Source of the DNA: Kosakonia cowanii JCM 10956 = DSM 18146 | Lineage (GTDB): Bacteria; Pseudomonadota; Gammaproteobacteria; Enterobacterales; Enterobacteriaceae | Reading direction: 5' to 3' | Assembly (NCBI RefSeq): GCF_001975225.1 | Contig: NZ_CP019445.1 | Location: 3,100,001 to 3,164,000 of the forward strand | DNA length: 64,000 nt | Part shown: piece by piece, positions 26,863-34,549 of the stretch | Layout of the letters: every line of letters starts with the position of its first letter | Numbering within the stretch: the stretch's first letter is position 1 | Notes under the pieces: model-generated | The model's input: only the letters and a program-made list of their open reading frames with translations | What the model was told of the DNA's origin: nothing | The model's database searches: none | Translations under genes and position numbers: made by a program

Positions 26863-27432
26863 ATGACGCGTATCGTGCCTGCCATCGCTCTCGGATTTCT
26901 GCTCAGCTCCTTTTCGTTATATGCCAACCCGGCTGACTACCGTATTAATTCGCAAGAAACCACCATTACCCTCTCCTGGCAGGCATTTGGCGATATGTCA
27001 CAGGCCAGGCTGGGAGATGTCACCGGGGATATTGCGCTTAATGCCGGCAACGACAGAGATGACACTGTCCATGTCTCCATCCCGGTAGCGACGCTCAATG
27101 CCTCTAACCCGCTGTTAACCTGGCAGATGAAAAGCAACCTCTTTTTTGATGCTGAACGCTACCCGAACATCATATTCACCAGTAGCAGGGTGGTGGCGCT
27201 GGGGCAGGGGCACTATCGGATCCTGGGCACTCTGGCAGTGAAGAATATCGCGCGCCCGGTCATTCTGGATGCCTTACTGAATGATAAAACCAGCGGGCCA
27301 GAGAACATTTCCCTGAATGCAACAACCACGATTTCACGCTCGGCTTTCAATATGGCCAGTTTCGCGGCGCTGGTTGATGACCACGTGACCATCAATATTG
27401 CGATTCAGGCCCGCCTGCACCGGGCCGTCTGA
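26863..27432 (+). CDS. YceI-family periplasmic protein
   Basis: 189 residues. Signal peptide ending S-L-Y-A-N, then the YceI lipocalin-like barrel: Y-R-I-N-S-Q-E-T-T-I, W-Q-M-K-S-N-L-F-F-D-A-E-R-Y-P-N-I-I-F-T-S, G-T-L-A-V-K-N-I-A-R-P-V. Members bind polyprenoid (quinone-like) lipids and often pair with cytochrome b561. Here a b561 gene lies 2 kb away, across the sigma/anti-sigma genes. Confidence 0.85.
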   Translation: MTRIVPAIALGFLLSSFSLYANPADYRINSQETTITLSWQAFGDMSQARLGDVTGDIALNAGNDRDDTVHVSIPVATLNASNPLLTWQMKSNLFFDAERYPNIIFTSSRVVALGQGHYRILGTLAVKNIARPVILDALLNDKTSGPENISLNATTTISRSAFNMASFAALVDDHVTINIAIQARLHRAV

Positions 27433-27444
27433 GCGCGCCTTTGG

Positions 27445-28242
27445 CTATGCAAGCGCTGCCTGCAGGGTGAGCGCGTTTTGCTTCAGCTGGGAGGTGGGGT
27501 TACGGCCAATCAACACAAACTGGTAACCACCTGAGTGCCACCAGACAAGGTTCATCTGGTGGCGCTGCTCGTGATTCAGCTCCGCGCGCGCGGGCTGGCT
27601 GTCCGGCGAAATGCAGAGCGCCATCGGGCCATAATCGGCATGCATCCAGGCGATCTGCGCAATGGAGGTGGTGTCATAGCGCAGGATGCGCACCATTTTC
27701 AGCTCTGCTCCATGCAGTTCAAGTTGTTGCGCATCCGCCCGTAAACCGATGTCCTGTGCCGTGCGTGCCAGCCCGCGCTGCAATGCCGTGGGTGAGCTGT
27801 CTGCATCAAGCAGCGTCTCTGCGCTATAGAGCGACATATATTGCGCCTCAAGGTCGCGAATTTTTTCGCTCTCCCCCAACGTCTTCGTTGCAGGACGCGC
27901 CAGATAGCCCAGCCCGGAACCGATCACCAGAAAACTGAGCGAGGCGGCGATCAGCGCCCGTCGGCTGACGCCGGATGTTTTCGGTTCAGTTGCCGCTGGC
28001 CGGGCGAGCAGGGTGGTGAGTTGTGCCTCCATGCGTGACTGTGGTGCCTCATTAAGCAGTGGCGCAAAAGCGCTGGCAATCTCTTGCTGGTTAACCCTTA
28101 ACGCGTTAGTTCGTGCGGCGAGCTGTGTATCTTCAGCCAGCGCGGCCTCGAAACGCCGGGCATCGCTTGCCTCCATTTCGCCATCCAGCCAGGCGACGAT
28201 AGCCTCATCGCTGTAGGGCGCTGTAAATCTGATGGATTTCAC
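27445..28242 (-). CDS. Membrane anti-sigma factor
   Basis: 265 residues. N-terminal 1-90 has the anti-sigma look: D-E-A-I-V-A-W-L-D-G-E-M, then A-R-R-F-E-A-A-L-A-E-D. One membrane segment near 98-115 (A-L-I-A-A-S-L-S-F-L-V-I-G-S-G-L-G-Y) and a periplasmic C-terminal domain. The ATG overlaps the stop of the ECF sigma gene (ATGA), so the two are co-translated. It presumably holds the sigma factor until an envelope or redox signal arrives. Confidence 0.82.
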   Translation of the reverse strand: MKSIRFTAPYSDEAIVAWLDGEMEASDARRFEAALAEDTQLAARTNALRVNQQEIASAFAPLLNEAPQSRMEAQLTTLLARPAATEPKTSGVSRRALIAASLSFLVIGSGLGYLARPATKTLGESEKIRDLEAQYMSLYSAETLLDADSSPTALQRGLARTAQDIGLRADAQQLELHGAELKMVRILRYDTTSIAQIAWMHADYGPMALCISPDSQPARAELNHEQRHQMNLVWWHSGGYQFVLIGRNPTSQLKQNALTLQAALA

Positions 28243-28754
28243 TGTCGCTTCTCCTGTACAGGTCGCGGGGCGTGAACAAGCTGAGCGAGTTTCGCCCTCG
28301 CCGTCGCCAGCCGGCTCATGATGGTGCCAATCGGCACAGACAAGGTATCTGCCGCTTCCTGATAGGTAAAACCTTCGACATAGACCAAAAAGACCGCGTT
28401 GCGCTGCGCTTCCGGCAGGTCGCTGACGTGCTGCATAATTTTTCCATAGTGCAGGCGAGCCTCATCCTGCTCGTGGGTATCCGGCGCCAGCAGTTCATCG
28501 CTTTCAACGAAGCCCTGCCCAAGGCGCACCCGGCGGGCACGCACATCTGAAATCCAGATGGAGTGCAGGATGGTGAATAACCAGCTGTCAATGCGCGTGC
28601 CGGGGGTGAACTGCGCGCTTTTTTCCAGCGCGCGCACACAGGTAGACTGCACCAGCTCCTCGGCAACCTCACGATTACGCGACAGAACCAGCCCATAGCG
28701 CCACAGGCGTGTCAGATGTTCAGCAAGATGCTGGCGGACGTCACTGCTAGTGAT
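28239..28754 (-). CDS. ECF RNA polymerase sigma factor with an apparent AUC start
   Basis: About 171 residues if started at the ATC codon at 28754-28752. That codon is followed in frame by T-S-S-D-V-R-Q-H-L-A-E-H-L-T-R-L-W-R and preceded at good spacing by GAGGAT. No ATG, GTG or TTG lies in frame between the upstream TAA (about 28775) and the GTG at 28652, and starting at that GTG would delete much of region 2. Region 4: L-P-E-A-Q-R-N-A-V-F-L-V-Y-V-E-G-F-T-Y-Q-E-A-A-D-T-L-S-V-P-I-G-T-I-M-S-R-L. It lies between TPR and anti-sigma genes in one operon. Confidence 0.75.
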   Translation of the reverse strand: MTSSDVRQHLAEHLTRLWRYGLVLSRNREVAEELVQSTCVRALEKSAQFTPGTRIDSWLFTILHSIWISDVRARRVRLGQGFVESDELLAPDTHEQDEARLHYGKIMQHVSDLPEAQRNAVFLVYVEGFTYQEAADTLSVPIGTIMSRLATARAKLAQLVHAPRPVQEKRQ

Positions 28755-28776
28755 TTTCTTATCCTCATACCTTTAC

Positions 28777-29310
28777 TCAGGATCCAGCATGGCCGTTAAT
28801 CGCCGCCTCAAGATCCCGATACTCCTCGCAACTCTGCCCGCAGAGTGTGGAGATGGTTTTCAGTTGTGCTTGCGCCAGGTCAGGACGCCCTTTGATAAGC
28901 CACGCTTCACCCAGATATTCCCGCACTTTGGCATACGTGGGGTCGAGGGCGATAGCGCGCTGATAATAGCCGATACCCTCATCCGTACGCCCCAGCTTGC
29001 GCGTGGCATAGCCCCGGTAGTTCCATGCTTCGGCGGTATCGCCATTTTTCAGCGTATTAAGCAGATTCAGCGCGGCCTGATACTCGCCTTTTTTTGCCAG
29101 ATGATAGGCGTAACGGGTTTTATCTTCATCCCTGAGCTGGCTTGTTTTTTCGGGCACGCACTGCTTTGTCGAACTGTCGTACACCTGCCCAGTTGGGCAA
29201 TCCGGCGTTTTGCTGTTGCTGCTATCGTCGCCGGCAGCAAAAACCGGCGCGCTTAACAGAACAAAGGCCACAGGCAGCAGACGTTGAATCACGGCGGTTG
29301 ATAATTTCAT
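28777..29310 (-). CDS. Exported TPR protein of the b561/sigma operon
   Basis: 177 residues from the ATG at 29310, preceded by GGAG. Signal peptide to about residue 26 (V-L-L-S-A-P-V-F-A-A-G), then a short spacer with C-P-T-G-Q-V-Y and K-Q-C-V-P, then two to three tetratricopeptide units (A-W-N-Y-R-G-Y-A-T-R-K-L-G, Y-Y-Q-R-A-I-A-L-D-P-T-Y). Probably a periplasmic scaffold. It sits 13 bp after the b561 gene and 22 bp before the sigma start. Partner unknown. Confidence 0.78.
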   Translation of the reverse strand: MKLSTAVIQRLLPVAFVLLSAPVFAAGDDSSNSKTPDCPTGQVYDSSTKQCVPEKTSQLRDEDKTRYAYHLAKKGEYQAALNLLNTLKNGDTAEAWNYRGYATRKLGRTDEGIGYYQRAIALDPTYAKVREYLGEAWLIKGRPDLAQAQLKTISTLCGQSCEEYRDLEAAINGHAGS

Positions 29311-29323
29311 GGTGGACTCCAGG

Positions 29324-29902
29324 TTAGCGAAACGCACGGCCGGGCAGCATGCGACGCAGCACGCCGTCCCGTAACAGATAGTGATGGAAAAGCGCGGCCA
29401 GCGCATGCACCAGTGCCAGTGAGATCAGCGCCCACGCCACCGTGTCGTGCCACCCAGCAAGGGTATGCCGCAGGGTGGGGGTAATTTCCACCCAGCCTGT
29501 CAGGTCGAACAGACCAAAGAACTGGAAAGGCTCATGCTGCGACCAGCGGAAAAGAAACCCGAGCACGATTTGCGTAAAAAGAAGCAGATAGAGCGCGCCG
29601 TGCATGCCGTGCGCGAGCCCTTTCGCCAGAACGGAACCTTCAAGCGGCGGCATCGAAAACTGGCGAGAGCGCTGGCTGAATAGCCGCCAGAGTGGGCGGA
29701 CAACCATCACCAACGCCAGCAGGATGCCGCAGGAGATGTGCACGGCCTGCAACCCTTTTCGCAGCGGCGTCCCGCGCTCCAGCAGCTCCCAGATATGTGC
29801 GCTGGCAAAGAGGAAAATGACGCTGGCTGCGGTGATCCAGTGTAGAGCGAGGGTAAAACTATCGTAGCGCTGTCGTGTCAGCGCAGGCGTTGTTGCGGTC
29901 AT
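29324..29902 (-). CDS. Cytochrome b561-type membrane protein
   Basis: 192 residues, four membrane helices with the b561 histidines: L-A-L-H-W-I-T near residue 20, Q-A-V-H-I-S-C-G near 55, and H-A-L-A-A-L-F-H-H-Y near the end. A diheme electron carrier moving electrons from quinol in the inner membrane. E. coli pairs such proteins (YceJ) with YceI. It is the first gene of the operon b561-TPR-sigma-anti-sigma. Confidence 0.88.
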   Translation of the reverse strand: MTATTPALTRQRYDSFTLALHWITAASVIFLFASAHIWELLERGTPLRKGLQAVHISCGILLALVMVVRPLWRLFSQRSRQFSMPPLEGSVLAKGLAHGMHGALYLLLFTQIVLGFLFRWSQHEPFQFFGLFDLTGWVEITPTLRHTLAGWHDTVAWALISLALVHALAALFHHYLLRDGVLRRMLPGRAFR

Positions 29903-30138
29903 AAAGCGATTCCATCAGTCTGTTGATGATGGGTAAACGCCACACCCTGTGGATCTATTCGATAAAAAATTGTTTTTTGCTTTTTATTCCGGCGAGCGGC
30001 GCTAAAAAGTGGCGGCTATCACGCCGCAAAACCGCGAAGCGGTGCGGTTTGTTGTTCTTTAACGCCAACTTTGCCACCATGTCCCCCCAGACACGCGCTG
30101 AGCGGTAATGTCGACCTGTTCTGCTACGAGGACCTCAT
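29903..30138. other. Gap between b561 and glutathione peroxidase
   Basis: No ORF. A hairpin AAACCGC / GCGGTTT (30029-30050) followed by a T-rich stretch could be a terminator or leader structure. The downstream gene has its own ribosome site (GAGGACC). Confidence 0.35.
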
Positions 30139-30621
30139 ATGAGCAATTTTCATCAACATACTGCTACCAGCCTGGGCGGCCAGCCTGTGCCGATGGCCGA
30201 CTACGCGGGGAAGGTGGTGCTGGTCGTTAATACCGCCAGCCATTGCGGCTTCACGCCACAATATGCGGGCCTCGAAACGCTCTATCAGAAATATGCCACC
30301 CGGGGGCTGGTGGTGCTCGGTTTTCCCTGCAACCAGTTTGGTAAACAGGAGCCCGGCAGTGCGGATGATATCGCGCAGACCTGCCACATTAACTACGGCG
30401 TCAGCTTTCCAATGTTTGCAAAAATTGAGGTTAATGGCGCCGCCGCGCATCCGCTGTTTCGTTACCTGAAAAAGGCGCTCCCCGGCGTACTGGGGGGGCG
30501 AATTAAGTGGAACTTCACCAAGTTCCTGGTTGGCCGCGACGGCAAACCGATCAAGCGCTTTGCGCCGTTTACCAAGCCGGAGAAAATGGAAACTGCGATT
30601 GTTGCTGCGCTTGAAAGCTGA
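30139..30621 (+). CDS. Glutathione peroxidase-family thiol peroxidase
   Basis: 160 residues. Catalytic tetrad readable: the peroxidatic cysteine in N-T-A-S-H-C-G-F-T (residue 36), Q in F-P-C-N-Q-F-G, and W-N in K-W-N-F-T-K-F-L. The second cysteine in F-P-C-N-Q could serve as resolving residue, so a thioredoxin-dependent thiol peroxidase is possible, as in BtuE. It reduces peroxides in cytoplasm or periplasm; no signal peptide here. Near the redox sigma cluster but on the other strand. Confidence 0.88.
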   Translation: MSNFHQHTATSLGGQPVPMADYAGKVVLVVNTASHCGFTPQYAGLETLYQKYATRGLVVLGFPCNQFGKQEPGSADDIAQTCHINYGVSFPMFAKIEVNGAAAHPLFRYLKKALPGVLGGRIKWNFTKFLVGRDGKPIKRFAPFTKPEKMETAIVAALES

Positions 30622-31117
30622 GTTCAGCGCTTAATTGAAGGCGTTATTTTAGTGTGCTGGGGCACAGGAAAGGGAGGCAGGCAAGGGGCGAGAAAAGCGT
30701 CCGCTATGTGCCACAGGCAGACGTTGCTTGGGGAGCAGGTCACTTATTTTAGCGGGCTAAAGAAATAATGAGACCAGTGGCAGGTTGTATGATTTGTAAA
30801 CTAAAAAAAAGCGCAACTTCTAAGATCGCCTCCCAACACCCGCCATATATAGCGTCAGAAGTTAACTTTGTTCTGGGTCAAAAAAGACGTAAACATGATT
30901 GATGCAAATCACTATATATAGAACATAGAATGCAGACGAACCCAACAAATAGTTCAACACATACGTTTGTAGGTAGGCCCTCTACCGGTGATTTTGCCAG
31001 AGATCACTCATCAGTTCGTAGAGGCAGAATATGGTGGTAAGGCATTACTCGAATTTCCCCGTCCGGAGTACTAAGTGATGATAACAATGGAAACCACCCT
31101 CATGCGGAATAAAACGA
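30622..31117. other. Gene-poor stretch with element and hairpin
   Basis: About 500 bases. It holds one copy of the dispersed element core (30697-30726, GTCCGCT...CAGACGTT), an A-tract at about 30804, a CCTCTAC / GTAGAGG hairpin at about 30979-31026, and the first of two 19-bp direct repeats at 31035-31053. No convincing gene. Confidence 0.45.
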
Positions 31118-31237
31118 ATGAAGATTCGAAGTTTGACCTGCGTGTTAATCCTCGCCATTGTGGGTAATCTCATGGCCGGGCAGGGTAATTGGTCTGTAGA
31201 AGTCAATTCTATCAAAGTACATATCAGCAAGAAGTAA
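31118..31237 (+). CDS. Small hydrophobic or exported peptide, 39 residues
   Basis: ATG at 31118 to TAA at 31237. M-K-I-R-S then a hydrophobic stretch L-T-C-V-L-I-L-A-I-V-G-N-L-M-A-G-Q, then a hydrophilic tail ending H-I-S-K-K. This fits a signal peptide or a small membrane peptide such as type I toxins. GCGGA lies 10 bases upstream. A perfect terminator follows 13 bases after the stop, and the unit is flanked by 19-bp direct repeats. I do not recognise the family. Confidence 0.45.
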   Translation: MKIRSLTCVLILAIVGNLMAGQGNWSVEVNSIKVHISKK

Positions 31238-31250
31238 TTGTTAAAGATAC

Positions 31251-31280
31251 AAAAAAACCACCTGCCAGGGTGGTTTTTTT
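31251..31280 (+). terminator. Rho-independent terminator of the small ORF
   Basis: AAAAAAACCACC / GGTGGTTTTTTT with a TGCCAG loop, ending in seven T. Nearly symmetric, so it may also act on the minus strand. Confidence 0.92.
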
Positions 31281-31548
31281 GCACCTTCTCTCTCGATGCG
31301 AGGAAAGCTTGGTAAGGCATTACTCGAAAAAGATTATGCCTCTCTGACCTTCGTGGGCGCAATGCAAAATTTTGGATTGCACAATCCAAAATGTTGATCT
31401 GGTTCAACGCTCACTCGGTATTTCAATACATCCTCATGATTAAAAATACTTTTTCTAATTTATATTTTCCTGATTAACTGATCTGCTCCCGGTTGAGTAT
31501 TACATGCCAATGTTAGTCCGATATCCCTGCGGTTATGACAAATGCGAA

Positions 31549-31618
31549 CTTCCGCTCCTCGCTCCAAGCGGACCTTCAGCTCAGTTAGCACGTGCGCTTC
31601 GTGCAGGAGCGGACGTTA
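31549..31618. repeat. Dispersed element, copy B (about 70 bp)
   Basis: Starts CTTCCGCTCCTCGCTCCAA and ends GGAGCGGACGTTAG. Inverted ends CCGCTC / GAGCGG. Same layout as copies at 32199 and 32939: a CCGCT-TCGCTC head, a variable centre with a CAG, and an AGCGG-x-CAT/CGT tail. No gene inside. The rest of 31281-31634 shows nothing else recognisable. Confidence 0.6.
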
Positions 31619-31634
31619 GATCCGATTGATACAA

Positions 31635-32087
31635 TCAGCGCAATGTCTTTGAGAAACAGACAGCTTCTGTCCTACCTTTATATGGGCCGTAATTCTCAAT
31701 ACGGATATAACCGTTTTTCTTGTAGAAACTTACAGCCCGATGGTTGATGTGTCTGGTTTCCAGCCTAAGCTCGATATATCCCATCTCTTTTGCGGAGTCT
31801 TCAAGAAAAGTAAGTAAAGCACTACCAACCCCTGGCACACTTCGATCTGAAAACATCCTTTTAAGCTCGGCTATATCTTGCGTTAATGGCCGTATAGCAC
31901 CGCATCCTACAGCTTTGCCTTGAGAATTCTTTGCTAATACCCACAAAGCTTTATCATCACTCATGGCTTCAGCTGTGAAATTGCTTTTGCCGTTATCACC
32001 AGTGATAGCGGCAAGTTCCGCTGATAGCAATTCGATTAAGTGATGGGATTCTGAAGAAAATGGATCAGATTTCTTAACTGTTATCAT
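31635..32087 (-). CDS. GNAT acetyltransferase
   Basis: 150 residues from the ATG at 32087, with AGGG at suitable spacing; upstream in-frame starts have no site. One GNAT domain: A-V-G-C-G-A-I-R-P-L, A-E-L-K-R-M-F-S, the acetyl-CoA region R-S-V-P-G-V-G-S-A-L-L (the usual R-G-x-G-I-G is R-S-V-P-G-V-G), L-R-L-E-T-R-H-I-N-H-R-A-V-S-F-Y-K-K-N-G-Y. Fits the small acyl-transferase family near YhbS/ElaA-type. Target unknown. It lies between two dispersed elements. Confidence 0.75.
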   Translation of the reverse strand: MITVKKSDPFSSESHHLIELLSAELAAITGDNGKSNFTAEAMSDDKALWVLAKNSQGKAVGCGAIRPLTQDIAELKRMFSDRSVPGVGSALLTFLEDSAKEMGYIELRLETRHINHRAVSFYKKNGYIRIENYGPYKGRTEAVCFSKTLR

Positions 32088-32198
32088 GGTTATACCCTGC
32101 ATGATGAATGTGACCAACATAAAGCATCCTGCTAAGGAAAACATCACCCCAAAACGGGTGATGGGACAACATTGTTTTCAAACTATCTTCAGGGTGTC

Positions 32199-32264
32199 AT
32201 GTCCGCTTCTCGCTCATAGCAGACATTGACCTGTATGTTAGTCAACTCTGTGCCAAAAGCGGCC
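32199..32264. repeat. Dispersed element, copy C (66 bp)
   Basis: ATGTCCGCTTCTCGCTCAT at the left end and TGCCAAAAGCGGCCAT at the right end; inverted ends ATGTCCGCTT / AAGCGGCCAT. Its left end shares 16 identical bases with the stretch at 15684-15699 next to the SIR2 gene. Its right end matches 12946-12965 on the other side. Confidence 0.65.
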
Positions 32265-32365
32265 ATGCATTTTTATGTGGTGCGTTATCCATAGGCAGGA
32301 ATGTGAATAGATAAATATAAATTGTTATAATCCAGGCATTCCTGTGCCCTGAATTTAAGTTAGCA

Positions 32366-32860
32366 ATGATAAACAGAATTCTGATAAGTGCTTGCCTGAT
32401 GGGTTTTAAAGTGCGCTATAACGGAAGTGAGAAAGCACCAATGATGGCTCATCTGTTGCGCTGGCAAAAGGAGCAACGCCTGGTCATCCACTGCCCTGAG
32501 CTGGCTGCGGGGTTACCAATTCCACGTTCCCCGGCAGAGATTTTTTTTGCTGATGGGAAAGACGTGATGCGGGAGCGAGCCAGAATAATAGAAAATACAG
32601 GGAATGATGTAACTGAGCATTATCAGCTTGCAGCCTGGCTGGCCTTACGCACAGCACAGGAGTCTGGATGTACCGCTGCATTATTAACTGATGGTAGTCC
32701 TACATGTGGAAGTCAGTTTATCTATGACGGCTCTTTTAGTGGCCAGCGTAAGCCTGGTATGGGAGTCGCAGCATCGTTACTTAATGAGCATGGAATAGCA
32801 GTATTTTCTGATACTCAGCTCGCTGAACTTATTACCTGGATTGAGGAAAGAGAAAGCTGA
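32366..32860 (+). CDS. DUF523 protein, TudS-like thiouracil desulfurase
   Basis: 164 residues. The three cysteines of the DUF523 family are present: C10 in I-S-A-C-L-M-G, C43 in I-H-C-P-E-L, C114 in G-S-P-T-C-G. In TudS enzymes these hold a [4Fe-4S] cluster that takes sulfur from 2-thiouracil. Also typical are V-R-Y-N-G and G-L-P-I-P-R. Cytoplasmic and monocistronic. A start at the ATG at 32366 gives the full family length. The specific substrate is inferred. Confidence 0.82.
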   Translation: MINRILISACLMGFKVRYNGSEKAPMMAHLLRWQKEQRLVIHCPELAAGLPIPRSPAEIFFADGKDVMRERARIIENTGNDVTEHYQLAAWLALRTAQESGCTAALLTDGSPTCGSQFIYDGSFSGQRKPGMGVAASLLNEHGIAVFSDTQLAELITWIEERES

Positions 32861-32938
32861 GCCTTCTGTCTATGGTAAAAATGTCAGACTATTTTGCTTT
32901 TCTGTGTCGCTTACCTGATTTAAAGATATCAATCTCTC

Positions 32939-33010
32939 ATGTCCGCTTTTCGCTCATAGCAGATCTTCAGATCCAGGAGCATGCCAGCTGGTTGCGCAAA
33001 GCGGGCATTA
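32939..33010. repeat. Dispersed element, copy D (72 bp)
   Basis: ATGTCCGCTTTTCGCTCAT at the left and GCGCAAAGCGGGCATTA at the right; inverted ends ATGTCCGCTTT / AAAGCGGGCAT. It follows the TudS-like gene by about 80 bases. Confidence 0.65.
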
Positions 33011-33043
33011 CTCCTGTTAATGCAATACGTTAATTCCCGTGCA

Positions 33044-33529
33044 TCACGGTTCGCCTTCCCAGTAATCGACGCCTTTACCCCTGAAGTCGAGCACCCTGAA
33101 ACCATCATCTTTTTGATTGGTGGATTTCACTAAATATTTATCCGAATCCGGGTATTCGCACACTTCGGGGAACTCCATGGTGCTGACAGAGATGTACATC
33201 AGCGGCAGGGAGGAGGTGTTGATAATCTGATGCGGCCACGCTTTCCCGGGCGGAATAGTGATAACGTCTCCCTCTCCGATGGCAACCATCCGTTCGGCGA
33301 TCCTCAGCGTGCCGTTCCCCTTCAGAATGATAAACATCTCTTCCTGAACGTGATGGAAATGGAAGGGCGTCGATCTTTTCCCCGGCGGAAGCGTATCCAC
33401 AGAGGCACCAAGCTTGTTGGCCAGCGTGCCGGAGGTGAGCGATCCGCCCTCAGAGGCATAGAGTGGCTCCCGCTCAAAACGTACATCATTTACTTTATTG
33501 AAGTTTTTTATGGTGAATGTTTCGCTCAT
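33044..33529 (-). CDS. Cupin-domain protein
   Basis: 161 residues. Single conserved beta-barrel with metal-type motif P-F-H-F-H-H-V-Q-E-E-M-F-I-I-L-K-G and second motif P-P-G-K-A-W-P-H-Q-I-I-N. Histidines in both motifs suggest a metal centre. Cytoplasmic, role unknown. A single gene after copy D of the dispersed element. Confidence 0.75.
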   Translation of the reverse strand: MSETFTIKNFNKVNDVRFEREPLYASEGGSLTSGTLANKLGASVDTLPPGKRSTPFHFHHVQEEMFIILKGNGTLRIAERMVAIGEGDVITIPPGKAWPHQIINTSSLPLMYISVSTMEFPEVCEYPDSDKYLVKSTNQKDDGFRVLDFRGKGVDYWEGEP

Positions 33530-33618
33530 TAGGTCACTCCATAGTTACCTGAGTCCAGCTCAGTTTTTTAATGACACTAATACATTACGCGATCCGTTAC
33601 TATTTTCACCTTATCCGC

Positions 33619-34449
33619 TTACTTCTGCTCACGATCGGCGCTATACGCTACCGCTTTCATCTCCTGCAACGCTTCCAGGCGGCTTTCCAGCGCGGCGTTG
33701 ATATTTTCATAAGCCGTGCTGCCGAGCGGCAGGCGAAGCGGGGGGCTTGCAGCATCCGCTGCTGCAATCATTGCCGCCACGCACTTCTGCGCATCGCCTT
33801 TGATGGCGAACTCGCCCGCAAGCAAAGCCGCACGCAGTCTCCCCGCTGGCGTATCGCGGTAGGCGGGCAGGGCATCGGCAATATCCAGACCCGCACCGAA
33901 TTGCGTCGCCGTCGGGCCAGGCTCGACCAGCAAGAAGTCAATGCCGAAGGCCGCAACTTCCTGACGAACCGCTTCGACAAAGCCTTCAATTCCCCACTTC
34001 GTCGCATGATAGAGACTGAAATCAGGATAGGCGATCTGCCCCCCTTCTGACGAAACCTGCACAATGCGCCCGCCGCCCTGCTGCCGTAACAATGGGATCG
34101 CCGCGCGAATCAATTGAATGGAGCCGGTAAGATTGGTGGCGATTTGCCGCTCAATCTGGGCATCGCTCAGCTCCTCGGCGGCACCAAACAGGCCGTAGGC
34201 GGCATTGCTGACCACCACATCGATGCGTCCCGCCTGCGAAAATGCCGCCTCGATGGTCGGTTTTATTGTTGCCGACTGGCTCAGATCGAGCACGATGACC
34301 TGCAAAAGGTCGCCATACTTCGCCACCATCTCTTCCAGCACGGTGCTCTTGCGCACACTTGCAACCACTAGATCGCCGCGTGCCAGCAGCGCTTCACACA
34401 TCAGGCGACCCAGACCGCTGGATGCGCCGGTTATTAGCCAGGTTTTCAT
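33619..34449 (-). CDS. Short-chain dehydrogenase/reductase
   Basis: 276 residues from the ATG at 34449, preceded by GGAG. Classical SDR: T-G-A-S-S-G-L-G nucleotide loop, S-N-A-A-Y-G for NAG, V-S-S-E-G-G-Q, and Y-H-A-T-K-W as the Y-x-x-x-K motif. NAD(P)-dependent oxidoreductase of unknown substrate. It is divergent from the LysR gene at 34550, its probable regulator. Confidence 0.86.
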   Translation of the reverse strand: MKTWLITGASSGLGRLMCEALLARGDLVVASVRKSTVLEEMVAKYGDLLQVIVLDLSQSATIKPTIEAAFSQAGRIDVVVSNAAYGLFGAAEELSDAQIERQIATNLTGSIQLIRAAIPLLRQQGGGRIVQVSSEGGQIAYPDFSLYHATKWGIEGFVEAVRQEVAAFGIDFLLVEPGPTATQFGAGLDIADALPAYRDTPAGRLRAALLAGEFAIKGDAQKCVAAMIAAADAASPPLRLPLGSTAYENINAALESRLEALQEMKAVAYSADREQK

Positions 34450-34479
34450 TATGCTTATCTCCGTTTGATAAAGTGGAAA

Positions 34480-34500
34480 CAATCATAAAACGAATGATTG
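34480..34500. promoter_or_regulatory. LysR-type inverted repeat between SDR and LysR genes
   Basis: CAATCAT-AAAACGA-ATGATTG: perfect seven-base arms. The inner part fits the T-N11-A rule. It sits in the 100-bp divergent gap, so it is the expected binding site for the LysR protein. Confidence 0.75.
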
Positions 34501-34549
34501 ATGCCATAATCGCCCTGAACTGGAATGAGCTGGTGTGGAATATTCAACA

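Larger units (their letters stand above)
31035..31328. repeat. 19-bp direct repeats flanking a small ORF
   Basis: TGGTAAGGCATTACTCGAA occurs at 31035-31053 and again at 31310-31328, 275 bp apart. Between them are the 39-residue ORF and its terminator. Identical long direct repeats around a small transcription unit could mark an insertion, a duplication or a recombination unit. Confidence 0.75.

Noticed and set aside
26323..27432. One 369-codon plus-strand frame covering part of the SDR and the YceI gene
   Set aside because: The first half is a shadow frame of the SDR gene; the YceI protein starts at its own ATG (26863) with a signal peptide.
31045..31407. 120-codon minus-strand frame
   Set aside because: Runs across the terminator and the direct repeats; His/Phe-rich with no family pattern and no ribosome site.
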